The notes beneath the pieces were generated by a model. That model saw only the letters and a program-made list of their open reading frames with translations. It was not told the DNA's origin and searched no databases. This document shows, one piece after another, positions 1 to 5,825 of a stretch of DNA of 15,894 nucleotides; position 1 is the first letter of the stretch, and each line of letters begins with the position of its first letter. Made by a program: the position numbers and the translations under genes. This DNA comes from JAMPXD01 sp041481895. GTDB taxonomy: Bacteria > Desulfobacterota > Desulfuromonadia > Geobacterales > Geobacteraceae. The stretch covers positions 1 to 15,894 of the forward strand of contig JBGPCQ010000060.1 in assembly GCA_041481895.1 (NCBI GenBank), written 5' to 3'.

Positions 1-227
1 AGGGCTTCAGCCTCCGCTATCGGCACGGTGAAACGATCTACGCGATCCAGGTGGAGAATCCGCACGGCTGCGAGCATGGTGTCGCCTGGGTGGAGATGGA
101 TGGACAGCGCGTGACCGGTGGCGTGATCCCGCTGGAACGGGGACTGGTGAAACATCAGATCCGCGTCCGGATGGGGGACCCGGAAGAGCCGTGTGAGGAT
201 GCAAAAGCTCATCCAGGTGGAGAATGA
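1..227 (+). CDS. Cyclic beta-1,2-glucan synthase / GH94 family, C-terminal end (partial)
   Basis: The reading frame is open from the window edge (first full codon at base 3) to TGA at 225-227, leaving about 74 residues. The visible tail contains YAIQVENPHG, a GV..VEMDGQ stretch and VIPLERGLVKHQIRVRMG. This matches the C-terminal beta-sandwich of GH94 enzymes of the NdvB/ChvB type, which typically ends Y.I.V.NP...GV..V.LDG...IPL.DDG.H.V.V..G. Those enzymes make cyclic beta-1,2-glucans exported to the periplasm, where they act in osmoadaptation. The catalytic part lies outside the window, so a cellobiose-phosphorylase-like member is also possible. The last dozen residues (EEPCEDAKAHPGGE) are hydrophilic and look like an unconserved tail. 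The gene converges on the small membrane gene at 455-619, with a hairpin between them. Confidence 0.7.
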   Translation, partial: GFSLRYRHGETIYAIQVENPHGCEHGVAWVEMDGQRVTGGVIPLERGLVKHQIRVRMGDPEEPCEDAKAHPGGE

Positions 228-387
228 AGCAGCTGATAGCCAGGTTGGATACAAAGTTGCCAGGATGCAACGGGTGCCGATCAGTTAATAGAGTCTGACA
301 GGAATCACTCAGAACCTTCCGGATAGATGGCGGAAAATGCGTCGGTTATTCCCTTCCCAGGTGGAGTGGGGTTAGATAAGAATTACT

Positions 388-414
388 GGAGGCGAAGTTT
401 CAGGCTTCGCCTCC
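388..414 (+). terminator. Rho-independent-type hairpin between convergent genes
   Basis: There is a perfect 10-bp inverted repeat, GGAGGCGAAG (388-397) and CTTCGCCTCC (405-414), around a 7-base loop TTTCAGG. It is followed on the + strand by TATTTGTTT, a short and imperfect T-run. It lies 160 bases past the glucan synthase stop and 41 bases past the stop of the minus-strand small membrane gene, so it could serve both. The rest of 228-454 shows no gene or other motif to me. Confidence 0.65.
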
Positions 415-454
415 TATTTGTTTCACCGTGGCAAGTAAGGGGGAGGATACCGGA

Positions 455-619
455 TCAGTCCTTAGTGCGGGTACGGGTCACCCCGGTCAAGATCGCGACT
501 CCGACAAGTATGACGATCGCGATCATCACGTAGAGGGTGGTCACTCCCGCGACAATAAGAGCCCATGCAATGCCGCCAATGACAAAAGCAAAACCGATTA
601 GATAAATTATCAAGGACAT
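455..619 (-). CDS. Small hydrophobic membrane protein (54 aa)
   Basis: On the minus strand an ATG at 619 is preceded by a strong Shine-Dalgarno AGGAGG seven bases upstream and reads to TGA at 455-457, giving 54 residues. The protein starts MSLIIYLIGFAFVIGG and has two hydrophobic helices, about residues 3-24 and 28-45, separated by a short TTLY turn. It ends in the basic tail TRTRTKD. It has no signal-cleavage site or charged residues in the helices, so it is predicted to be an inner-membrane helical hairpin with the RTRTKD tail most likely cytoplasmic. I recall similar short proteins annotated as hypothetical in other proteobacteria, but know no function. The near-ideal ribosome site, the compact ending and the clean hydrophobic pattern argue that it is a real gene despite its size. 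Confidence 0.72.
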   Translation of the reverse strand: MSLIIYLIGFAFVIGGIAWALIVAGVTTLYVMIAIVILVGVAILTGVTRTRTKD

Positions 620-731
620 GGTGTTGCCTCCTGGCTGAACCCAGCGTCTTTAGAATCGGTAGAGTAATTTGCTTTTTCGGGATACGCTGAACAAGCCGCC
701 TTCAAAACAATTTCAAGCCGTTATGCGCAAG

Positions 732-2081
732 TCAGAATGATTTGTTCCAGGTAAGGATCATGCCGCTTCCCGATTTGCCATTGCGAATGAAACCGGAATC
801 CCACGAATACCCGAGATACAGCTCGGAATTCCAGAAAAAACCGGTATCCAGGCCGATGGTCGTTGCTGCCCCGGTTGTGCTTTTGAACAGAAATTTGTTG
901 GTAGCCGTAACAGCTGCCCGGTCCGCCCAGATAAACGTCTCACGCAGGTGGAGATAGAGGAAGAATGCGAGTTCGCGCCGGTATTCCAGGGCCGCCAGGG
1001 CATAATTGGATACGAGGACCTGGTTGAACATGGTGCCGGGATAATCGGGGCGGCAGAGGTCATCCGATTCGCCGGGTAGAGGACCGCCGCCGATCGAGAT
1101 GGCATTGTAGCGGTCGGCGCTATTCGTGGGAGTAAGGCCGCCGTGGAAGCTGAAGAGAATCCGGTTCTTCTCCGACAGCCCCGGGATTCCGGAAACACCC
1201 ATGACATAACCGTTAAACTGGACGTAATCCCGGGTATTCGCCTTGGTAAAGACCGCATCGGGAATGGTGCCGAAATTCGCCCACTTGTCCCGGTACATGT
1301 AATCCAGGTCGAATCCGGCGGCCATGCCCGTATGAGGCAGGTCCAGCAGATTCCGGCGCATCCCGTCATAACGGCCCCGCAGTTTCACGCCGTACAGCAT
1401 GGTGTCGGGCGGCAGCACCAGGTTTGGTCCCGTGTCGCTTGTCCGCTGGGCATAAAAGTACCCCACCTTGCCGAGCAGCTGAAGCCTCAGGTCGTTGTCG
1501 ACCTGGAAGGGGGCCACCTTGTAGCGGAGACCGGGGCCCAGCGAGGCGATCGCCGTCCCCCATACCGTGTCGGAGGACTTGATCTCAATGTTGTTAACCA
1601 CTTCTCTCTGGCCAAACGGAATCGTGTTGTTTTCGAAACGCGCGACGAGTTCGAGATGCCCGAAGCTTTTGTCGTACTCCAAGTCATTGACGAAGATGCT
1701 TATTACGTCACGTGTCCTGGACTCCTCCCACATCCGCTTTACATAGAGGGCGCCGATCGGGGTGGCGGAGGTTTCTCCCTGCTTGGGTGTATAGAATGCT
1801 CCCCCCAGCGTCAGGGCGGTCACCTGACCTCGGTCCCGGGCGGGGATGTCTACCCATTTGCCCATGAAGACAGTCTGGAATGGCTCTCCGGCCAGCGGCG
1901 TGTGATATTCCGCGGCTTCGCCGGAGGCTGCGACCCCCTTTTCTTCCCGGGGAGCAGACGCCTCAGCCTTTTCGTCGGCAAAGGCAATTCCGTGTTTCGT
2001 CCAACCGGGACACAAAAGAGTACCCGCAATGATCAGGGATAAGATGGAAGTCCCCCCTCTGCCCGCTATCCATCCACCCAT
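732..2081 (-). CDS. Predicted outer-membrane beta-barrel protein, unknown family
   Basis: The 449-residue product has a long N-terminal signal peptide: a hydrophobic stretch SILSLIIAGTLL, with likely cleavage after GIAFA before DEKAEA. A charged, low-complexity segment follows (about residues 37-60). The rest is rich in alternating polar/hydrophobic strands with aromatic belts (for example ELYLGYSWDSGF and LDYMYRDKWANFG) and ends in WNKSF. A terminal phenylalanine is the classic signal for BAM-dependent insertion into the outer membrane. The C-terminal half resembles Omp85/surface-antigen barrels in style, but I see no POTRA domains and cannot name a family. The ATG at 2081 was chosen; GAGGAG lies nine bases upstream. 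A GTG immediately before it (2084) is an alternative start with six-base spacing. It sits alone between two small minus-strand genes, with 112 bases downstream and 163 upstream. Confidence 0.72.
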   Translation of the reverse strand: MGGWIAGRGGTSILSLIIAGTLLCPGWTKHGIAFADEKAEASAPREEKGVAASGEAAEYHTPLAGEPFQTVFMGKWVDIPARDRGQVTALTLGGAFYTPKQGETSATPIGALYVKRMWEESRTRDVISIFVNDLEYDKSFGHLELVARFENNTIPFGQREVVNNIEIKSSDTVWGTAIASLGPGLRYKVAPFQVDNDLRLQLLGKVGYFYAQRTSDTGPNLVLPPDTMLYGVKLRGRYDGMRRNLLDLPHTGMAAGFDLDYMYRDKWANFGTIPDAVFTKANTRDYVQFNGYVMGVSGIPGLSEKNRILFSFHGGLTPTNSADRYNAISIGGGPLPGESDDLCRPDYPGTMFNQVLVSNYALAALEYRRELAFFLYLHLRETFIWADRAAVTATNKFLFKSTTGAATTIGLDTGFFWNSELYLGYSWDSGFIRNGKSGSGMILTWNKSF

Positions 2082-2244
2082 CACCTGTTTCTCCTCATAT
2101 CACTTCGTAGTAATTATTGTCTTGCCTGCGTCGGCAATTCACCGTTCCAACGGCTGCCAGGTCAAATCCGGGTAAAGCGCCCCAGGAGCGGGCAGGTCAG
2201 CGGGTCAACCACACGGCTGCCTGTCACGCGATGCCACGTCACGA

Positions 2245-2442
2245 TCAGTGATGATCACCATGATCACCATGATCACCATGATCGTCATGATGTTCATGAT
2301 GTTCTCCGTGATGATCCCCACGGTCTCTTTCATGATAATCTCCACGGCGATACCCGTCATCTTCTACCCGCCAGAAACAACCCGACAGCATCGAGGTTGT
2401 CAGAAGCAGAATTGCCGGTATGGCCAAAAGTGATTTTTTCAT
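2245..2442 (-). CDS. His/Asp-rich small lipoprotein (possible metal-binding)
   Basis: The 65-residue protein starts MKKSLLAIPAILLLTTSML and has a lipobox LSGC with the lipidated cysteine at residue 22. It should therefore be exported and lipid-anchored, since no Asp follows the Cys at +2 to retain it in the inner membrane. The mature part is almost entirely charged: VEDDGYRRGDYHERDRGDHH, then GEHHEHHDDHGDHGDHGDHH. Such His/Asp tails bind divalent metals (Ni, Zn, Cu, Co) in several known proteins; binding here is inference. GGGAGG lies eight bases before the ATG. The gene has its own promoter in the repeated element at 2488-2558, so it need not depend on its neighbours. The GDH repeat is encoded by a nearly perfect 9-base tandem repeat. 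Confidence 0.75.
   Translation of the reverse strand: MKKSLLAIPAILLLTTSMLSGCFWRVEDDGYRRGDYHERDRGDHHGEHHEHHDDHGDHGDHGDHH
2251..2286 (-). repeat. 9-base tandem repeat encoding Gly-Asp-His
   Basis: There are four consecutive 9-base units on the + strand, ATGATCACC at 2251, 2260 and 2269 and the variant ATGATCGTC at 2278. Read on the minus strand the perfect units are GGTGATCAT, giving Gly-Asp-His. It forms the C-terminal end of the His-rich lipoprotein. Unit gain or loss keeps frame, so histidine number can vary by slippage. Confidence 0.85.
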
Positions 2443-2487
2443 CTGCCATCCCTCCCTTCACTGTTACCGGTTATCTTCAACCTGTCC

Positions 2488-2558
2488 TATTATACCATGC
2501 TTCCACCCTTGCCACAATTCCGTTGCGAATTGCGAATTGACTCAACTTAAATGTGCCG
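2488..2558 (-). repeat. Imperfect direct repeat, copy A (promoter element of the His-rich lipoprotein gene)
   Basis: This ~71-base block matches 4103-4174 in the same orientation, with about 61 of 73 aligned columns identical by eye. Shared words include TATTATACCATG, CAATTCCG, CGAATTGACTCAA and TTAAATGT. The similarity stops abruptly on both sides. On the minus strand it carries a core promoter and the region upstream of it. Confidence 0.8.
2489..2517 (-). promoter_or_regulatory. Sigma-70 promoter for the His-rich lipoprotein
   Basis: Reading the minus strand, TTGTGG (2517-2512), a 17-base spacer and a perfect TATAAT (2494-2489) form a good sigma-70 promoter. Transcription would begin near 2482, about 40 bases before the ATG at 2442. 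Directly upstream of the -35 lies a doubled motif, ATTCGCA-ATTCGCA on the minus strand, in a suitable place for an activator. The same architecture recurs before the MFS gene. Confidence 0.65.
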
Positions 2559-2570
2559 GTCCCGTGGTCA

Positions 2571-3812
2571 TCATCCCTCAGCTTGAGCCATATCCCGCAC
2601 CACGAACCTGCCGCAGATGAAACAGAAGAGGCCGGCCAGCACCATGGCACAAGGGGTGATCAGGAGGGCGCTGCGCAAACCCCACTGGTCGGACAGCCAG
2701 CCAAGGATGGAGGGAGAAACTGCGTCGCCCAAGGCATGGATGAAGAAGATATTGACCGCAAAGGCCATGGCGCGGACAGCCGGGTTGGTGACGTTGATGA
2801 TGACGGTATTGAGCGGCCCGGTGTTGAGAAAGAGAAAAAACTCGGCGATAAAAATCGCGGACATGCAGGAGGTCAAGTCAGGGGCGAGGATGGCCCAGGC
2901 GGCGAAGGGGGTACCGATCAGGAACCCCCAGCCGGAGATGAGCAGATACCCCTTGCCGCTTCTTTTTTGCCACCGGTCGCCGAGCCAGCCGCCGGCCAGG
3001 GTACCCAGTATCCCCGCCAGCACCGTGGTCGCGCCGAACAGCGTATTCCCCTTTGCCACATCAAGAGAATGGACGCGGTAGAGGAAAGAGGGTATCCACT
3101 GGGCAAGCCCCCCGATGGCGAAGGTCATCGCCGCCATGGCGAGGGTATTGCAAACAAATGAGCGGTTTCTGAACAAGGCTGCGTATCCTGCGGAAACCTT
3201 TCCTTTCGGGGCCCGCGGCAATGCGTCGTCGCCGCCGCGAGGAGGGGTGCGCAACAGTGCGAGGGGAATGGCCAACAGCAGACCCGGCACACCGACCAGC
3301 AGAAAAGCGGCATGCCAGCCGTACCTCTGTCCCAGCACCCCCCCAAGGAGATAGCCCAGCGCACTGCCAACCGGAATGGCGACATAGAACCAGGCGAGGA
3401 TCTGGCCGCGGCGCTCCTTCGGGAAGAAGTCGGCAATGAGCCCGGGCGATACCGTGCCGAAACTCGCCTCGCCGACCCCGACGGTGGCACGGGCGGCCAG
3501 CAGGGTCCTGTACCCGGGGGCAAAACCGGCCAGGGCCGTGGCCAGGCTCCAGACAACGAGGCCGCCGGAAGCAAGTCTGGTCCGGCTCCAATGGTCGCCG
3601 AGCCAACCGAAGAGCGGGGCGAAGAGCAGGTAGCTGAGCATGAAGGCACTCCCGAGAAACCCCAGCGCCGTATCGGAGAGACGCAGATCGATCTTGATCA
3701 GGGGAAATACCGCGAAGAGCACCTGCCGGTCAATGTAGTTAAGCAGGTTCACCGCCAAAAGGAGCCCCAGGGCGTAGCGGCGGTAGGTGAGCGAGATCGG
3801 CCCGGCATTCAT
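2571..3812 (-). CDS. Spinster-like MFS transporter
   Basis: The 413-residue protein has the 12-helix pattern of the major facilitator superfamily. Helix 1 contains LLAVNLLNYIDRQVLFAVF, and motif A appears as GWLGDHWSRTRLA (about residues 71-83). Helix 4 contains RATVGVGEASFGTVSPGLIA, followed by DFFPKERRG. The NYIDR and GEASFGTVSPGLIAD signatures are typical of the Spinster (Spns) branch, whose members move sphingosine-1-phosphate or lysophospholipids; the substrate here is unknown. The ATG at 3812 was chosen because GGAGGA lies eight bases upstream; the frame stays open further upstream to 4034, but that extension is charged and atypical. It is flanked by the two copies of a promoter-bearing repeat, and its own promoter is copy B at 4103-4174, implying a leader of nearly 290 bases. 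It lies divergent to a phospholipase D/cardiolipin synthase gene, which fits lipid handling (inference). Confidence 0.85.
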   Translation of the reverse strand: MNAGPISLTYRRYALGLLLAVNLLNYIDRQVLFAVFPLIKIDLRLSDTALGFLGSAFMLSYLLFAPLFGWLGDHWSRTRLASGGLVVWSLATALAGFAPGYRTLLAARATVGVGEASFGTVSPGLIADFFPKERRGQILAWFYVAIPVGSALGYLLGGVLGQRYGWHAAFLLVGVPGLLLAIPLALLRTPPRGGDDALPRAPKGKVSAGYAALFRNRSFVCNTLAMAAMTFAIGGLAQWIPSFLYRVHSLDVAKGNTLFGATTVLAGILGTLAGGWLGDRWQKRSGKGYLLISGWGFLIGTPFAAWAILAPDLTSCMSAIFIAEFFLFLNTGPLNTVIINVTNPAVRAMAFAVNIFFIHALGDAVSPSILGWLSDQWGLRSALLITPCAMVLAGLFCFICGRFVVRDMAQAEG

Positions 3813-3870
3813 ACGGCGTATCCTCCATCTAAGGAACTTGGAACTTTTCGATATACCGTTTTTCAATGTA

Positions 3871-3901
3871 GAGGCGAAGAAAAGCCTCACCTGCTTCGCC
3901 T
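3871..3901 (-). promoter_or_regulatory. Alternative hairpins in the long leader of the MFS gene
   Basis: Two stems share one arm. GAGGC (3871-3875) pairs with GCCTC (3884-3888) over an 8-base loop, while AGGCGAAG (3872-3879) pairs perfectly with CTTCGCCT (3894-3901) over a 14-base loop. They cannot form together. They lie in the transcribed leader of the MFS gene, 59 bases before its ATG, so an attenuation-like role is possible. The long stem shares its arms with the hairpin at 388-414, so a dispersed repeat or a + strand terminator (CTTCGCC is followed by TTTT) is an alternative. Confidence 0.35.
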
Positions 3902-4102
3902 TTTCGCTACGGAGATCAAAGGCGGGCGATTCAGGTGCATCATGCGGATGCCTCCATTGCAGGGGCATGCCCGTTCGCCTGTCCGAACCGGCATGCGGGC
4001 TGCCGCTGTGGAAAAGATCATTTTCCCTTAGCAAATGGCCTTGAGCTTGTTGCAGAAAGATTCAAGAAATTAAGCGTTGCTGCCGGAGACCTTCTGTTTT
4101 TT

Positions 4103-4174
4103 TATTATACCATGATTCAAATCTGCCGCAATTCCGCTGCTAATTGACGAATTGACTCAAATTAAATGTAACCG
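4103..4174 (-). repeat. Imperfect direct repeat, copy B (promoter element of the MFS gene)
   Basis: This is the second copy of the element at 2488-2558. Relative to copy A it has scattered substitutions and three one-base indels. The pair brackets the MFS gene exactly: copy A lies 13 bases past its stop and copy B upstream of its leader. The rest of 3813-4314 contains the leader hairpins and the start-proximal signals of the phospholipase gene; I see no further convincing gene there. Confidence 0.8.
4104..4131 (-). promoter_or_regulatory. Sigma-70 promoter for the MFS gene
   Basis: On the minus strand TTGCGG (4131-4126), a 16-base spacer and a perfect TATAAT (4109-4104) match the promoter before the His-rich lipoprotein almost base for base. 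Transcription leftward from about 4097 would give a ~285-base leader to the ATG at 3812. No better promoter is obvious closer to the gene. Confidence 0.55.
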
Positions 4175-4237
4175 CCGCTGAACTTGAAAAAGGTACATTG
4201 CATCATATGCAGAGGAGAAACTGTCAGGCGTTAAGAC

Positions 4238-4318
4238 ATGAAGAAGAAGTCGCACCTTGCGATTGAGAGGGGGATATTCAAGACGAAAGAGATTTTTTGT
4301 GCTAAAATGACCATATGA
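4238..4318 (+). CDS. Candidate 26-codon upstream ORF overlapping the phospholipase D start
   Basis: The ATG at 4238 opens a 26-residue frame (MKKKSHLAIERGIF...) that ends with TGA overlapping the ATG of the next gene as ATGA at 4315-4318. The downstream gene has no Shine-Dalgarno sequence, so translational coupling from this small ORF could explain its expression. GAGGAG lies upstream (4212-4217), but 20 bases from the ATG, which is too far. The promoter-like box at 4300-4308 suggests an alternative, a leaderless transcript. The small ORF may therefore be chance. Confidence 0.2.
   Translation: MKKKSHLAIERGIFKTKEIFCAKMTI
4300..4308 (+). promoter_or_regulatory. Extended -10 box abutting the phospholipase D start codon
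   Basis: TG-C-TAAAAT is an extended -10 element ending six bases before the ATG at 4315. There is no good -35; TTCAAG lies 20 bases upstream. The expected transcription start would fall on or next to the ATG, and no Shine-Dalgarno sequence precedes it, so a leaderless mRNA is suggested. Confidence 0.4.
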
Positions 4319-5784
4319 AAAACGTCAAGTCTTTGTTTTTGTTCATTCTGTTTGCATCCATCTTGAGCCACAGCAATGGATGTGCAACCTTGCCGAACGT
4401 CTCTGAAATGATTGATGAAGCGCCGACCGCACAGCAGCCCCGTCAAATCGTTTCGTCCAAAGGACTGCTATCTCCCCAACAAAGCAAGGCTATCATGGAA
4501 CGGCTGAAGCGATCGGTCGACCCGACGGACGTTCTGGAACGCCACACTGCAGTGGTAGAATCGGTCACCGAAAGCCCGCTGACGAAGGGGAATAAAGTCA
4601 CTCTGCTCGCCGATGGTCAGGCTACCTATGCCGCAATGTTCAAGGCACTGCAGAATGCCAAAGACCATATCAACCTTGAAAGCTATATCATTGAAGATGA
4701 TGAAACAGGCCGCAAATTTGCCGATCTGTTGCTGCAAAAACAGGCGGGAGGTGTCCAGGTAAATCTCATCTATGACAGCTTGGGCAGTATGAATACTCCC
4801 GCTCCTTTTTTCCAGCGTCTGCGCGACGGCGGAATTCAGGTGGTCGGATTCAATCCGATAAATCCACTGAAGACCCGGGAGAAATGGGGGCTGACACACC
4901 GGGACCACCGCAAGATTTTGATAGTCGACGGCAAAGTCGCCATTATCGGGGGCATCAACATCAGCAAGGTTTATACGAGCAGTCCTTTTAAACGGAGAAA
5001 AAACGAAAAAGCGCCAATTCACTGGCGTGACACAGACATTCAAATTGAAGGCCCGGCCGTGGCTGAATTCCAGAAGCTCTTTCTTGACACCTGGCTGAAG
5101 CAGAAGGGACCGAAACTTTCCGGACAGAACTATTTCCCTGATCTGGCCCCGATAAACGGGATAAGTGCGTTAACGAAGTTGTCTCCTGCCGGAAAAGCGC
5201 AGGAAACAACTTCTAACTTACTAAAAGAAAAGGGTAATGCCCTGGTGCGAGTGGTCGGCAGCACCCCGGGAGAGACCAACAGGATTCCATTTATTGTGTA
5301 TGTGTCGACCATCACTTTTGCAGAACATTCGATTCACATGACGAATTCCTATTTTATCCCTGACGACCAGATAGTGAAGGCCCTTACTGATGCTGCCAGG
5401 CGCGGTGTTGACGTAAAGATCATTCTCCCCGGGATCACCGATTCTCAGTTGGCATTATATGCACAGAGGTATCACTATTCCGAGCTTTTGAAATCGGGAG
5501 TGCAGTTATACGAGCGCAATTCTTCCCTGCTGCACGCGAAAACCGCGGTGGTTGACAAGGTCTGGTCAACAGTAGGCTCAACCAACATGGACTTCTTGAG
5601 CTTATTAAACAATGACGAGGTGAATGCGGTTATCCTGGGTCACGAGTTTGCCGTCGAAATGGAGAAGATGTTTGTCAGGGACCTTGCGGATTCCAGGCAG
5701 ATTCAATGGGATGAGTGGAAAAAAAGATCTTTGTTACCCAGGGTCAGGGAGTGGTTTGTGAATTTATTCGTCCGATTGTTGTAA
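4315..5784 (+). CDS. Phospholipase D-family cardiolipin synthase-like lipoprotein
   Basis: The 489-residue protein carries two HKD motifs, the hallmark of the phospholipase D superfamily. The first is HRKILIVDG (His198, Lys200, Asp205), followed by KVAIIGGINI; the second is LLHAKTAVVDK (His407, Lys409, Asp414), followed by VGSTNMD. That spacing and the GGINI and STNMD followers resemble bacterial cardiolipin synthases (ClsA/ClsC), which transfer a phosphatidyl group between lipid head groups. Instead of the two N-terminal helices of ClsA, it has a single leader, KSLFLFILFASIL, ending in SHSNGC with Cys23. This suggests a lipoprotein, although the lipobox is imperfect. The start is fixed by an in-frame stop 12 bases upstream. 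Bases look AT-richer than the kup and CheB/CheR genes. The next gene follows after 41 bases, so they are probably cotranscribed. A periplasmic phosphodiesterase of the same fold is an alternative. Confidence 0.85.
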   Translation: MKNVKSLFLFILFASILSHSNGCATLPNVSEMIDEAPTAQQPRQIVSSKGLLSPQQSKAIMERLKRSVDPTDVLERHTAVVESVTESPLTKGNKVTLLADGQATYAAMFKALQNAKDHINLESYIIEDDETGRKFADLLLQKQAGGVQVNLIYDSLGSMNTPAPFFQRLRDGGIQVVGFNPINPLKTREKWGLTHRDHRKILIVDGKVAIIGGINISKVYTSSPFKRRKNEKAPIHWRDTDIQIEGPAVAEFQKLFLDTWLKQKGPKLSGQNYFPDLAPINGISALTKLSPAGKAQETTSNLLKEKGNALVRVVGSTPGETNRIPFIVYVSTITFAEHSIHMTNSYFIPDDQIVKALTDAARRGVDVKIILPGITDSQLALYAQRYHYSELLKSGVQLYERNSSLLHAKTAVVDKVWSTVGSTNMDFLSLLNNDEVNAVILGHEFAVEMEKMFVRDLADSRQIQWDEWKKRSLLPRVREWFVNLFVRLL

Positions 5785-5825
5785 CATTTCGTCAACGGCG
5801 GGTTTATTACAGAAAAGTGGATCAT

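Noticed and set aside
1143..2042. 299-codon + strand frame antisense to the outer-membrane protein
   Set aside because: It has no motifs or ribosome site, and the minus-strand gene has a signal peptide and proper C-terminal Phe.
2251..2286. Possible CRISPR-like or iteron array
   Set aside because: Units are 9 bases with no spacers and lie in frame within a coding sequence; it is a coding tandem repeat.
3312..4031. 239-codon + strand frame antisense to the MFS gene
   Set aside because: The product is charged and low-complexity, and overlaps a clear transporter with a good ribosome site on the other strand.
3813..4034. N-terminal extension of the MFS protein to an ATG at 4034
   Set aside because: The extra 74 residues are hydrophilic and unlike the family, while ATG 3812 has an ideal GGAGGA eight bases upstream.
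4030..4147. A stretch reading LELVAERFKKLS on the + strand, similar to the N-terminal helix of ArsR-family regulators
   Set aside because: Only about twelve residues match and the following DPTRL-type helix is absent. It may be a decayed fragment, but the similarity is too short to call.
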